Shown: positions 36,724 to 46,091 of the stretch, piece after piece
Numbering within the stretch: the first letter of the stretch is position 1
Layout: each line of letters starts with the position of its first letter
Assembly (NCBI RefSeq): GCF_900110765.1
Contig: NZ_FOEO01000030.1
Location: 1-64,000, forward strand
DNA from: Pseudomonas sp. NFACC02
GTDB lineage: Bacteria; Pseudomonadota; Gammaproteobacteria; Pseudomonadales; Pseudomonadaceae
DNA: 64,000 nucleotides
Direction: 5' to 3'
The notes under the pieces: model-generated
Seen by the model: only the letters and a program-made list of their open reading frames with translations
What the model was told of the DNA's origin: nothing
The model's database searches: none
Program-made: the position numbers and the translations under genes

Positions 36724-37548
36724 ATGGGTATCGAGCAACTCTTCGCGGATTTGAGCAGTCTTCCGAGCATTCCCAAAGTGGCTCAGGACCTGATTCAGCA
36801 ATTCGACAACCCTACCTCTAACCTTGAAAGCATCGCCCGCAACATCCAGAAGGATCCGGTGATTTCGGCGAAGATCCTGCGTCTGGCCAACTCGGCGCGC
36901 TTTCGCGGCGCGCGGGAATCGTCAAGCATCGAAGACGCTGCCATGCGGCTGGGGTTCAATACGCTACGCACGCTGGTGCTGGCCTCTGCGGTGACCGGCG
37001 CGTTCAAGGCGGGACCAAGCTTCGACCTCAAAGGGTTCTGGCTGAAGAGTTTTCAGGTGGCCGGCATCTGCCGGTTACTTGCCAAGCAAACTGGAGCAGA
37101 CGCTGAAATCGCCTTTACCTGCGGGGTGATGCACGACATCGGCGAGCTGTTGATCCAGACCGGCGCGCCGCAGGTGGCCGAGCGCATCAACAGCGTGACC
37201 AAGACCGGGACCACCGGGCGCGCAGCGATCGAAACGCTGCAACTGGGCTTTGGCTACCCCGAAGTCGGCGCGGAGCTGGCCCGCCGCTGGCAGTTGCCGG
37301 CCGTGATCCAGCACGCCATCGCCTACCAGGCGCGTCCGATGCAGGCGCCGGGGGACGCGACCCAGGCGCGCATCGTCGCGCAGGCGCTGACCATTTCCGA
37401 TGCGCTGGACACCCACGGGGGTGCCACGCCGCAAGCGCAGCAGGCGGTGGACGGGCCGTTGCTCGAAGGCATCGACCTTGATGCGCTGTTCGCCGCCCTG
37501 CCTGCGGTACTGGAGGCGGATAAGGCGTTTGCCGAGCTATTGAGCTAA
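36724..37548 (+). CDS. HDOD-domain protein
   Basis: 274 residues, an HDOD domain through most of the length (LSSLPSIPKVAQDL, then DPVISAKILRLANSA and SSIEDAAMRLGFNTLRTL). The HD-like CGVMHDIGELL segment is retained, but HDOD proteins normally lack phosphodiesterase activity and serve as signalling scaffolds. CAGGAG lies upstream of the ATG. Alone in its transcription unit. Confidence 0.87.
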   Translation: MGIEQLFADLSSLPSIPKVAQDLIQQFDNPTSNLESIARNIQKDPVISAKILRLANSARFRGARESSSIEDAAMRLGFNTLRTLVLASAVTGAFKAGPSFDLKGFWLKSFQVAGICRLLAKQTGADAEIAFTCGVMHDIGELLIQTGAPQVAERINSVTKTGTTGRAAIETLQLGFGYPEVGAELARRWQLPAVIQHAIAYQARPMQAPGDATQARIVAQALTISDALDTHGGATPQAQQAVDGPLLEGIDLDALFAALPAVLEADKAFAELLS

Positions 37549-37573
37549 GCCCCCGGCTGGAAGGTGACACAAG

Positions 37574-37668
37574 CCCTGTGGGACTGAGCTTGCTCGGGAA
37601 GGTGTCGTGTCAGTTGGATTACACGTCGCTGAACCGACGCCTTCGCGAGCAAGCTCACGCCCACAGGG
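37574..37668. repeat. REPIN-like inverted pair
   Basis: CCCTGTGGGACTGAGCTTGC... starting at 37574 is mirrored by CCTTCGCGAGCAAGCTCACG... ending in CACAGGG at 37668. Two REP arms face each other with a spacer of about 37 bases, downstream of the HDOD gene. Confidence 0.65.
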
Positions 37669-37770
37669 ACGCGGCCAGTCGAACGACCGCGGCCCCGCGA
37701 CATTGCACCGAGCACATTTGCATCACCTCGTTTAGTATCGCCCCACCGCTGTCTTCACGAGGACCTGTGC

Positions 37771-38622
37771 ATGTTCGATACACCTGCCCACGCCGACGTC
37801 GAATCCCTGCTGCACTGGATGAACGAGCGCTCGTTCGTCGTTCTGACAGGCGCGGGCATCAGCACCTCCTCCGGCATTCCTGACTACCGTGACAGCGAAG
37901 GCGTGCGTCGCGGTCGGCAACCGATGATGTTTCAGGAATTCCTCAATGCGCCCGAAGCACGCCGACGCTACTGGGCCCGCGCGATGTTGGGCTGGCCGCG
38001 CGTGCGTGCCGCGCAACCCAACGCTGCGCACCAGGCGCTGGCAACCCTGCAACACCAAGGCGTCATCAGCGGCGTCATTACCCAGAACGTCGACACCCTG
38101 CACGACAAGGCTGGCAGCCATGATGTCGTCGAACTGCACGGTAGCCTGCACTGGGTGCTGTGCCTCGATTGTCGGCAGCGCACCGAACGCGACCTCGTTC
38201 AGGTCACATTGCTGGAACAGAATCCCTACCTGGCCGGTGTCGACGCCATTCAGGCGCCCGACGGCGACACCCTGCTTGAGCCGGCGTTTGAAGAACGCTT
38301 CCAGGTCCCGCACTGCCCGCACTGTGGCGGCGAGCGGATGAAACCAGACGTGGTGTTTTTCGGTGAAAACGTTGCACCGCCCACCGCCGCCAAAGCCATG
38401 GCCCGGGTCGAGCAGGCCGAAGGGCTGCTGGTGGTCGGCTCATCGTTGATGGCGTATTCGGCGTTTCGCTTGTGTCGCACCGTGGCCGATCACGGCAAAC
38501 CCCTGATCGCGATCAATCTGGGCAAAACCCGCGCGGACGATCTGCTGGACCTGAAGATCGGAGCGTCGTGCGAGGTGTTGTTGCCAGCGCTGACCCAACA
38601 CCTCGTTGACCGGCTGTCCTGA
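37771..38622 (+). CDS. Sir2-family NAD-dependent protein deacylase
   Basis: 283 residues. NAD-binding GAGISTSSGIPDYR near residue 30, TQNVDTLHDKAG with the NAD and catalytic network, and the catalytic His in VELHGSLH. Four zinc Cys are in CLDC and CPHC. The C-terminal VVGSSLMAYSAFRL closes the Rossmann fold. The larger insert between the zinc cysteines indicates a SIR2 branch different from E. coli CobB. Deacylates lysines and consumes NAD. Confidence 0.92.
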   Translation: MFDTPAHADVESLLHWMNERSFVVLTGAGISTSSGIPDYRDSEGVRRGRQPMMFQEFLNAPEARRRYWARAMLGWPRVRAAQPNAAHQALATLQHQGVISGVITQNVDTLHDKAGSHDVVELHGSLHWVLCLDCRQRTERDLVQVTLLEQNPYLAGVDAIQAPDGDTLLEPAFEERFQVPHCPHCGGERMKPDVVFFGENVAPPTAAKAMARVEQAEGLLVVGSSLMAYSAFRLCRTVADHGKPLIAINLGKTRADDLLDLKIGASCEVLLPALTQHLVDRLS

Positions 38623-38662
38623 GCGGACGTTCACCCAGACCAGGCGCGCTCCTACAGGTGTC

Positions 38663-39775
38663 TCAGCGTGCGATGCCGGGCAGCGCGGCCAATGTCTTCT
38701 CCCAGATCTGCCGCGTCCGCACCCACACCACTTCCTGCCAGTCCGGGTCGACCGGGTAAAACTGCTCCAGCAACCCTTGCTTGATCGCGCGTCCGGTTTC
38801 GTCCAGCGGGTCGCCGTGAAGGTGCAACCAATGATCGTCACGCAAATGCCCATGAACGATATCGCCCGCGTAGGTCCCGCACTCGATGACGAACGGCATC
38901 AGATGCACATTTGGCAACGCGTCCAGCAGCATCTGCGAGGTGTACCCCGTCGACGTCGCGGCCACGCCGGTTTCACTGACCTGACTGGCCCCGGTGATCA
39001 AGGTGAACAGCCACGGTCCGAACAGGGCTTTTGCATCGGCCAGCGCGGGATAGGCCGACTCCACGATGCTCATCAGCATGGGATGACCGTAATCCCCCGC
39101 TCCGGTGTGGAGGTCGAAGCAGGCGGCCACCTCGACGCCGCTCAGGTGTTTTTCGACGATGGCGCGCAATGTCCGGTTCGACCAGCTCGGTCCTGAGCCA
39201 CCGTAGAACAACCCGTCAGCGAATGCGTATTGCCCGGCTTCCACCACTGACATCAAGCCTGACCAGCCCCGCTCAGCGACCGCAGCATTGAACAGCGCAT
39301 CGACCTGATCACGCTGCGGCCCGCGCAGTTGCGCGCAAGTATAAAAAGCATGCACGTCGTGGTACGCACGGTTATCGGGCAACGGTCGGCTGAAATCCAG
39401 GTAGTTGCGGTTCTGGTCGAGGTTGTCTTCGTTGACGCGGCGCAACCACGCGGTGCCCCACGGATTGATCAAGTGAATCATCAGCACGGCCACGCCCTCG
39501 GGGAGCGAACGGTCCTCGAGGCTTTCCAGCCAGCGACTCTGACAGTCGGAACCGTAATAACCCTCCACACCGTGAGTGCCGCTCAATGCGACCAGCACCT
39601 TGCTGGCGTCCGGCGCACCGATCCAGGCGACGTCGGTAAACAGCGCCTCGCCAAACGGGCCGCTGAGCGGATGCGGGTATTCACTCAACGCCGCGCCGAC
39701 ACGGCTCGCGGCCTTCAGAAAACGCTCACGCAACTGACGGTAACGGGGATGTCCAGGAAAAAAATGACTCATCAA
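38663..39775 (-). CDS. DUF2817 (M14-like) zinc carboxypeptidase-related protein
   Basis: 370 residues. The LSGTHGVEGYYGS segment supplies the His and Glu of an M14-type zinc site, FDLHTGAGDYGHP holds the third ligand, and the catalytic Glu is probably in FVIECGTYAG. No signal peptide is seen, so it should be cytoplasmic. It is convergent with the sirtuin gene. Family members are poorly characterised, and peptide or amide hydrolysis is likely. Confidence 0.82.
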   Translation of the reverse strand: MMSHFFPGHPRYRQLRERFLKAASRVGAALSEYPHPLSGPFGEALFTDVAWIGAPDASKVLVALSGTHGVEGYYGSDCQSRWLESLEDRSLPEGVAVLMIHLINPWGTAWLRRVNEDNLDQNRNYLDFSRPLPDNRAYHDVHAFYTCAQLRGPQRDQVDALFNAAVAERGWSGLMSVVEAGQYAFADGLFYGGSGPSWSNRTLRAIVEKHLSGVEVAACFDLHTGAGDYGHPMLMSIVESAYPALADAKALFGPWLFTLITGASQVSETGVAATSTGYTSQMLLDALPNVHLMPFVIECGTYAGDIVHGHLRDDHWLHLHGDPLDETGRAIKQGLLEQFYPVDPDWQEVVWVRTRQIWEKTLAALPGIAR

Positions 39776-40071
39776 AAACCCTCTCAGGATTCAGTAATCA
39801 TCGGCAGCCCGTTCAGGCGTTAATCCTGTCAATTCGCCGCCGCATCAAAAAAGTGACAAAAGGACAGCTTTTTGGCACATTTCTTTCAAGATATTTCACA
39901 AGTGGAACGTCAGTACCACCAGCAGACCCAAACGCCCCACAAAGTCGTGAGTCTACGCTGCCAACCGGTGCGCACCACGCACCAACGTGCAGAAAACGGA
40001 CAGCACCCTGTCCATTAACAGTGCAGGACGCAAACCCGACGTTTGTCGTCCTTCGATAAGGAATTCGATCC

Positions 40072-40218
40072 GTGTCTGACCTGTCCTTGCTGTCTTCAGC
40101 CACACCCCGCTCCACCCGGCCTTTGCCGTTGATACCCGTCACTGGGCCTCAAGCCGTCTCGCGGACCTCGCCGCCAACCTTCCCGCTCTTCGTCGTACCG
40201 CGCCTGACCAGCGCCTGA
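40072..40218 (+). CDS. Possible small protein (48 residues), unrecognised
   Basis: A GTG at 40072 follows AAGGA at 9 bases spacing and opens a 48-codon frame rich in Ser, Thr and Pro (starts MSDLSLLSSATPRSTRPLPL, ends VPRLTSA). No signal peptide, membrane helix or known motif is seen. The ribosome site is its only support. It could also be a non-translated stretch of a leader or sRNA. Confidence 0.25.
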   Translation: MSDLSLLSSATPRSTRPLPLIPVTGPQAVSRTSPPTFPLFVVPRLTSA

Positions 40219-40515
40219 TTTCTATTACTTGCATCGCCTGGAAGTCTCGCGTTTTCACGCGGGCAATCCTTTTTATTTTTGGTCCGTTAATCAGCGCTTT
40301 CGACGCCCACACTTGATGATGGAAAAGACACTGACCGCCGCACGATTAGACATTATATAAACGGGACATTCCCGTACAGAAAACAGCAAACTATTAAATA
40401 GCCATCACTTTAGCGATGGACGCTATCGCTCGCACTTTTAAACGAGCATTCGACAACTAAATGACTCTACAGTCACATTGACCGGGACGTTACCCATGCA
40501 CAGTTAAATGATTAC

Positions 40516-40550
40516 GCACCAATTCGAATCTCGATTAACGAGTTTGGTGC
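40516..40550. repeat. Nested inverted repeat upstream of tonB
   Basis: GCACCAA (40516-40522) pairs with TTGGTGC (40544-40550), and inside it CTCG (40530-40533) pairs with CGAG (40539-40542) around ATTAA. It could be an operator or an RNA hairpin. No T run follows, so it is not a typical terminator. Confidence 0.45.
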
Positions 40551-41010
40551 ACGCCACACCACCCATTCAAATACGGGCTATCGCGAACACAACTCGCCTG
40601 GCTCAACGGATTGGCTCGCGCCGACATTACTACTTGGTTCCAAAGGTTCACCGTTGTTCGTAAGTGTTTTAATCGCTGAATCGATAAAAAATTACAGGAA
40701 TGCGACATGGGCACCTTATAAGCCAGAAACCTCGTCATAGAGGCCTTCGCTGGCATAACGGTTGCTATTACACCGTTGCAGGCGTTACGACACACCGTCG
40801 TATCTTCAGGTACACAACAAGAAGCCAGGAAAATAACAATGTCGTCTCCATAGCTCATGCTGCACCCTCTCTTCCAATTAAAGAGCTGACGCACTTCCGT
40901 ACGCTCACGGGTGTTATGCGCCTCACAAAAGTGCAAACATCAGGCATTCGAACATTCACAAAATGTTTGAACGGACTCTTATTGCCCTTCAATGACCCGA
41001 GGGAGCTTTA

Positions 41011-41844
41011 ATGAACGACGCGGCAAAAATGAAAGCCTTACCCGATCCGTCCCCGAATGAAACTTTCGGGGTCTGGCCGAGTATTCCTTTCAAGGAAAAC
41101 ATTTCACGCCCGGGTGGGTTGAACAGGCCACAGGTGTTGTTATTGATCGCCGCTTCGGTCCTTATTCACGGAGCGGTCTGGTGGTACATGCAAGTCGCAA
41201 AAGCCGAGGTCCCGGAAGTTGCGCCGCAAGTGCCCGAGATGACTGTCGAGTTGACCAGCCCGACGCCGCCGGTTCCGGAGCCTCCACCGCCCGAACCACC
41301 ACCGCCCCCACCTCCGCCGCCGCCACCACCGCCTGAACCGGAACAGCCGGTGGAAGACCCCGATGCGGTCAAGCCGCCGCCCAAGCCGGTTGAAAAGCCC
41401 AAGGTGGAAAAACCCAAACCGGTCAAAAAACCGGAGCCGGTGAAAAAGCCCGCGCCGCCAGCGCCGCCCATGCCCGCCGCACCGAGTACGCCAGCGCCGC
41501 CCGCTCCAGCCCCGACGCCCGCGCCAGCGGCGCCTGCTGCACCCGCGGCGCCGGTCAAGGAGTCGGCAGCGGTTTCGGGGCTGGCCAGCCTGGGCAACCC
41601 GCCACCGGAATACCCCGGCGCGGCACTGCGCAAAGGCATGGAAGGTCGCGTGATTCTGCGCATCAAGGTACTGCCCAACGGCCGTGCAGGCAGTGTCGAG
41701 GTGACCAAGTCCAGCGGCAAGCAGGTGCTCGACGATGCGGCGGTGGAAACGGTGCGCAACTGGAAGTTCATTCCGGCCAAGCGCGGCGACACACCGATTG
41801 AAGGCTTCGCGACCCAGACCATTGATTTCAAGTTGCCGGAATGA
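41011..41844 (+). CDS. tonB: TonB energy-transducing protein
   Basis: 277 residues. One N-terminal membrane anchor (about 42-61; PQVLLLIAASVLIHGAVWWY, with the His used for ExbB/ExbD contact). A long rigid periplasmic stretch of PEP and PKP repeats runs from about 75 to 180 and includes a run of more than ten prolines, followed by a Pro/Ala segment. The C-terminal domain (about 195-277; PPPEYPGAALRKGMEGRVIL, VETVRNWKFIPAKRG) binds TonB boxes. First gene of tonB-exbB-exbD, which lies next to a TonB-dependent receptor, so this TonB is probably dedicated to it. Confidence 0.92.
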   Translation: MNDAAKMKALPDPSPNETFGVWPSIPFKENISRPGGLNRPQVLLLIAASVLIHGAVWWYMQVAKAEVPEVAPQVPEMTVELTSPTPPVPEPPPPEPPPPPPPPPPPPPEPEQPVEDPDAVKPPPKPVEKPKVEKPKPVKKPEPVKKPAPPAPPMPAAPSTPAPPAPAPTPAPAAPAAPAAPVKESAAVSGLASLGNPPPEYPGAALRKGMEGRVILRIKVLPNGRAGSVEVTKSSGKQVLDDAAVETVRNWKFIPAKRGDTPIEGFATQTIDFKLPE

Positions 41845-41894
41845 CCCGGCAGGCAAACGACTGACAACTCTTATATAGCGGGTGAGGTGTAACC

Positions 41895-42602
41895 ATGAAC
41901 GAATCGATCTCTTCCATGATTGTCCCTGGCGTGCTCTGGGCGCTGGTGCTCTTCTCGGTGTTGAGCTGGGGGCTGCTGCTGATCAAGTCCGCGCAGTACC
42001 TGAAATTGAAAAACCAGAACAAACAGTTCACCAAAGCCTTCTGGACAGCACCGGACCTGCTGACCGCGGCCGAACATGCCACCCAGTACCCAGGCTCGCT
42101 GGCACGCATTGCCAACAGCGGGTTCGAGGCCATGGCCGTCGACGAATCACCCCGTACCACTCAGCAACTGGCCCACACCATCAACCGCTCGGACCGTCTG
42201 GAACGCAACCTTCGCCAACAGATTCAGAAGGAACGCCGTGCGCTGGAAGCCGGTCAGGCCATCCTGGCCAGTATCGGCAGCACCGCGCCCTTCATCGGTC
42301 TGTTCGGCACGGTCTGGGGGATCATGGAAGCCCTGCAAAGCATCGGTGCCAGCGGCTCGGCCAGCCTGGAAACGGTCGCAGGCCCTATTGGTCATGCGCT
42401 GATCGCCACCGGTGTCGGTATCGCGGTCGCGGTGCCGGCGGTGCTGATTTACAACTTCTTCCTGCGTCGCCTGAAACTGGCCGTGGCCGACATGGACGAC
42501 TTCGCCCATGACTTCGATTCGCTGGCACAGCGCAGCGCCTTCGCGGTCAGCCGTCAGCCCATCGCCCACAAGCACGGCCAGTCCGTGCGGGAGGCGAGCT
42601 GA
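41895..42602 (+). CDS. exbB: ExbB proton-channel subunit (MotA/TolQ/ExbB family)
   Basis: 235 residues, three predicted membrane segments (about 10-32, 130-150 and 170-195). The signature region SIGSTAPFIGLFGTVWGIMEA and the pore helix LIATGVGIAVAVPAVLIYNF are intact. It forms the pentameric proton channel with ExbD. Its stop codon shares a base with the exbD start (TGATG), indicating coupled translation. Confidence 0.93.
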   Translation: MNESISSMIVPGVLWALVLFSVLSWGLLLIKSAQYLKLKNQNKQFTKAFWTAPDLLTAAEHATQYPGSLARIANSGFEAMAVDESPRTTQQLAHTINRSDRLERNLRQQIQKERRALEAGQAILASIGSTAPFIGLFGTVWGIMEALQSIGASGSASLETVAGPIGHALIATGVGIAVAVPAVLIYNFFLRRLKLAVADMDDFAHDFDSLAQRSAFAVSRQPIAHKHGQSVREAS

Positions 42603-43003
42603 TGTCGTTCTCCACTCAAGACAGCGATGAAGTGCTCAGCGAAATGAACGTCACGCCGCTGGTGGACGTGATGCTGGTGCTGCTGGTGGTGTTCATCGTC
42701 ACGGCGCCGCTGATGACCAACGCGATCAAGGTCAATCTGCCGAAAACCGACGCCGTGGCGCCCGCCGAGAAAAAGGACCCGGTGGTGGTCAGCGTCGATC
42801 AGGACGGCAAGTTCTACCTTGCCAAGTCCGAGATTGCCCCGGAATCGCTGGAGATCAGCCTCAAGGACGTCAAGGCCAAGGACCCGGACGTGCGCGTGCA
42901 GTTGCAGGCGGACACCAGCGTCAACTACGGCCAGGTGGCCAAAGCCATGGCGTCAATCGAGCGCTCGGGGATCACGAAGATTTCCGTGATGACCTCCAAA
43001 TGA
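42602..43003 (+). CDS. exbD: ExbD proton-channel subunit (TolR/ExbD family)
   Basis: 133 residues. One N-terminal helix carries the essential Asp of the family (MNVTPLVDVMLVLLVVFIV). The periplasmic part has the ExbD/TolR pattern (DTSVNYGQVAKAMASIERSG). It overlaps exbB by one base. The TonB-dependent receptor starts about 200 bases downstream in the same direction. Confidence 0.93.
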   Translation: MSFSTQDSDEVLSEMNVTPLVDVMLVLLVVFIVTAPLMTNAIKVNLPKTDAVAPAEKKDPVVVSVDQDGKFYLAKSEIAPESLEISLKDVKAKDPDVRVQLQADTSVNYGQVAKAMASIERSGITKISVMTSK

Positions 43004-43201
43004 TCAACGCGCCATGAACTGAGGGCTGCGCGCGAACGCGGCCCTGCACACCCAACTCCCGATGTAACGGCCGTCCGTGGTTTTGCCATGGAGGGGAGCG
43101 GCTTGCTTGAAAAGTGGATTTCCCGACCGCCACAACCGCGTCGGAGCAACGAGGGCTCACAAGGCCATTTCAATAACATCTGGAATAAGTCGGAAATTAC
43201 C

Positions 43202-45937
43202 ATGCTGATGAGTTTTCCTGGTTTTACCCTCAAGCCCCTGGCTGTTGCAGTACAGCGCCATCCTCGTGCCGTGATCTGCGCACTGGCGATGGGCATGAGC
43301 TCGGCGTATGCCGCTGACAATACCGAGACCGCTGCCGACGCAGCCCCCGCCAGCGAAGCCGCCGTTCCGGCAGCCGCCGCCGTGCCCGCGACCACTCAGC
43401 TCAAACGGGTCGAAGTCACGGGTTCGGCGATTCGCCGGGTGGATGCCGAAACCGCTGTGCCAATCACCATCATGCGCACCGAAGACTTGAAAAAGCAGGG
43501 CGTGACCACCACCGCCGAGATCGTCTCGCGCATCACCGGCAGCAACTCCATCGATAACGCCGCAGGCTCTATCGGCAGCGCGACAGGCGGCGCTTCGTTC
43601 GCAGACATGCGAGGTATCGGTGCGAACAAGACGCTGATCCTGCTCAACGGCCGCCGTCTGGCCAATAACTCGATGTCCGGCACGCACTCTCAGGGTGGCG
43701 CCGTCGACCTGAACACTATTCCCTTCGCCGCCATTGACCGCGTTGAAGTGTTGCGCGACGGCGCCTCGGCCCTCTACGGGACCGACGCCATCGGCGGGGT
43801 GATCAACTTCATCACCAAAAAATCGCTGACCGAAGGCAACCTGGAACTAGGTGGCAGCATGGCCGACGCCAGCGGTGGCGGCGGCACCAAGGACATGAGC
43901 GGCAGTTGGGGCTTCGGCGATCTGGAGCAAGACCGTTTCAACGTCATGGGTGTATTCAACTACACCACTCAACAGAATCTCGACGCCAATGATCGGACTT
44001 TCGCCAAAGACTATGTACCGGGTCGCGGGCTGGACGCCACCTCGCCTACACCCTATCCAGCCAACTACAGCCAGAACGGAGGGCCGAGCACCAATCCGCT
44101 GTCGTCTAGCAACTGCAACGGACCGAATCTGATCCCGGGCCAGGGCAACTGCAACTACAGCACTCGCAACTCAATCGACCTGATCCCGCAAACCGAAAAG
44201 ACCTCGTTCTTCGGCAAGGCGACCGGCAAGCTGGCCGACGATCACAACGTCAGCCTCGAGTACTTCTGGGCGCGCAACAACAACGCCACCACCATCGCCC
44301 CACAACCACTGACCGGCATCAGCGTGCCGAATACGTCGCCCTTCTATCCCGGCAACGGCATTACCCCGCTGCCAAACAACTTCACTCTCGATCCCAACGA
44401 TCCGGTAGACATCCGCTGGCGTGAAACCGCCGCAGGAGACCGCGAGCAAAAGGACCAAAACACTGCCCAACGCTTGCTGCTGACATTCGATGGCAACGTG
44501 TCGGGTTGGGATTACAACGTCGGCGCGTCGTACAACCAGAGCAAAGTCGTCAACAGCGTAACCGGCGGTTTTGCCAGCGACTCGGCTCTGACCAATGGCA
44601 TTCTCAACGGTATTCTTAACCCCTTTGGCCCGCAAACGCCGGAAGGTCAGGCGTACATCGATGCGAACCAGTACCACGGCGCTTACAGCACCTCCGTCGG
44701 TCGCGTCAGTGCGCTGGACGGTCGCGTCAGCCGCGAAATCGGTAACTGGTTTGGCGCCGGTGAGGCCGGGATCGCCTTGGGTGGCGAATACCGTAAAGAG
44801 AAGTTCCACCAGACCATCGAGGACTTCGCGGGCGATCTGGACAGCCTGGGCGTCGATCCCGACTCAAGCGTCTCGGGTGACCGCAGCATTCAGGCGCAAT
44901 ACGCCGAACTGAATGTGCCAGTGCTGGACAGCCTCGAACTGTCGGCGGCCGTCCGTCACGATAAATACAGCGACTTCGGCAGCACCACCAACCCGAAATA
45001 CTCTTTCCGCTTCCAGCCGTTCAAGGAACTGGTGGTCCGTGGTGCTTACAGCGAAGGCTTCAGGGCCCCGTCTCTGTACGAGCTCAACAACCCAAACTAC
45101 ACCACTTACAGCGTTGGCAAGTATGACGATCCGCGCTTGTGTACTGGCGGTGTAGTCCAGCCAGGTGGCAACTCGGGGCGCGACTGTGGCCTGCAGTTCT
45201 ACAACCGCACGGGTGGTAACCAAGACCTGCAACCGGAAACAGCCCGCAACGTTACGTTTGGTTTCGTCTACCAACCGGTGCGCAACCTCTCAGTTGGCCT
45301 GGACTTTTGGTGGGTCAAGATCGCCAACCAGATCGAAGAGTTTCCGGAATCTTCAGTGTTCGAAAATCCAGACCTGTACGCCGATCGTATTGTGCGCGCA
45401 GCCGACGGCTCGATCGACCACATCATTACTGGCCTGGCGAACCTGGGCAAAGTCAAAACCAATGGCGTGGACGTCAGCCTTGACTACCTGTTCCCGAACA
45501 CCCCCTACGGTCAATTTGGCGCGAACCTGCAAGGCACTTACGTTGATCGTTACGACTATCAGGAAACCATTGGCGGCGCTTACATCGACCGCGTAGGCGA
45601 CTACCAGGGAACCGGCGTCTCGGCGCGCTGGAAACACAACCTCGTTGGAACCTGGAACTTGGGGCCGTATCGCGCTTCGATCACTAACCGGTTCACCACG
45701 GGTTACTACGATCAGGACCGAACCACCAACTCCCGCGTTGCATCTTATTCGGTATGGGACATGTCGGCGGGCTACACCTTCGACAAGGCGCTGGATATCG
45801 ATGTCGGCATGAAGAACATGTTTGACCGCAACCCGCCGTTCTCCAACCAGACCGACAACTTCCAGACTGGCTACGACCCGCGCTACACCGATCCACTGGG
45901 CCGGACGCTGTTCGCACGTATGAATTACCACTTCTAA
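43202..45937 (+). CDS. TonB-dependent outer-membrane receptor
   Basis: 911 residues. Signal peptide to about residue 37 (AVICALAMGMSSAYA, then AD). A candidate TonB box is in LKRVEVTGSAIRR. The plug domain follows (TTTAEIVSRI, NKTLILLNGRRL, IDRVEVLRDGASALYGTDAIGGVINFIT). The rest is the beta-barrel, ending in the outer-membrane signature with terminal Phe (FARMNYHF). The ATG at 43202 is preferred over an upstream one because GGAAA precedes it and the signal peptide then starts properly. It resembles receptors of the Oar/CirA-like group with N/Q-rich barrel loops, not a recognised siderophore receptor. It sits between exbD and yejA. Confidence 0.9.
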   Translation: MLMSFPGFTLKPLAVAVQRHPRAVICALAMGMSSAYAADNTETAADAAPASEAAVPAAAAVPATTQLKRVEVTGSAIRRVDAETAVPITIMRTEDLKKQGVTTTAEIVSRITGSNSIDNAAGSIGSATGGASFADMRGIGANKTLILLNGRRLANNSMSGTHSQGGAVDLNTIPFAAIDRVEVLRDGASALYGTDAIGGVINFITKKSLTEGNLELGGSMADASGGGGTKDMSGSWGFGDLEQDRFNVMGVFNYTTQQNLDANDRTFAKDYVPGRGLDATSPTPYPANYSQNGGPSTNPLSSSNCNGPNLIPGQGNCNYSTRNSIDLIPQTEKTSFFGKATGKLADDHNVSLEYFWARNNNATTIAPQPLTGISVPNTSPFYPGNGITPLPNNFTLDPNDPVDIRWRETAAGDREQKDQNTAQRLLLTFDGNVSGWDYNVGASYNQSKVVNSVTGGFASDSALTNGILNGILNPFGPQTPEGQAYIDANQYHGAYSTSVGRVSALDGRVSREIGNWFGAGEAGIALGGEYRKEKFHQTIEDFAGDLDSLGVDPDSSVSGDRSIQAQYAELNVPVLDSLELSAAVRHDKYSDFGSTTNPKYSFRFQPFKELVVRGAYSEGFRAPSLYELNNPNYTTYSVGKYDDPRLCTGGVVQPGGNSGRDCGLQFYNRTGGNQDLQPETARNVTFGFVYQPVRNLSVGLDFWWVKIANQIEEFPESSVFENPDLYADRIVRAADGSIDHIITGLANLGKVKTNGVDVSLDYLFPNTPYGQFGANLQGTYVDRYDYQETIGGAYIDRVGDYQGTGVSARWKHNLVGTWNLGPYRASITNRFTTGYYDQDRTTNSRVASYSVWDMSAGYTFDKALDIDVGMKNMFDRNPPFSNQTDNFQTGYDPRYTDPLGRTLFARMNYHF

Positions 45938-45944
45938 GCGTCCT

Positions 45945-46044
45945 CCCCTGACACGCTCATGCTCCGGCGCGTCAGGGGTCCTTCTGCGAAATCGCGCCCC
46001 CGGCTTTCAGGTCTCGTCCACCTTCCCCGGCCGGGGGATTTTTT
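45945..46044 (+). terminator. Two hairpins between the receptor gene and yejA (terminator/attenuator)
   Basis: CCCCTGACACGC (45945-45956) pairs with GCGCGTCAGGGG (45967-45978) with one mismatch, just after the receptor stop. A second hairpin, CCCC-GGCC-GGGG at 46025-46036, is followed by six T (46039-46044). The second has the form of a Rho-independent terminator within 60 bases of yejA, so it may end or attenuate the upstream transcript. Confidence 0.55.
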
Positions 46045-46091
46045 CCCAGCGCTGGACGTGCGTCGATCAGCAAACCAAGGATTGTCCGAAC

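Larger units (their letters stand above)
39776..41010. other. 1.2-kb region without a convincing large gene
   Basis: The second half (about 40300-41000) is clearly more AT-rich than the surrounding genes and has no frame with recognisable protein features. It contains a cruciform at 40516-40550, a CCATC/GATGG dyad near 40403, and one small frame with a good ribosome site (40072). The longest frames on either strand are about 130 codons and look like chance openings. It may hold the tonB promoter, a long 5' leader, an sRNA or a decayed insertion. Confidence 0.6.

Noticed and set aside
40535..40936. 133-codon minus-strand frame in the gap before tonB
   Set aside because: No ribosome site, no motif, unusual composition with many Cys and Arg. 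Treated as chance in AT-richer DNA.
41011..45937. Siderophore uptake assignment for the TonB receptor
   Set aside because: No Fur-box-like sequence was recognised upstream, no siderophore synthesis genes are present, and the neighbour is a peptide importer.
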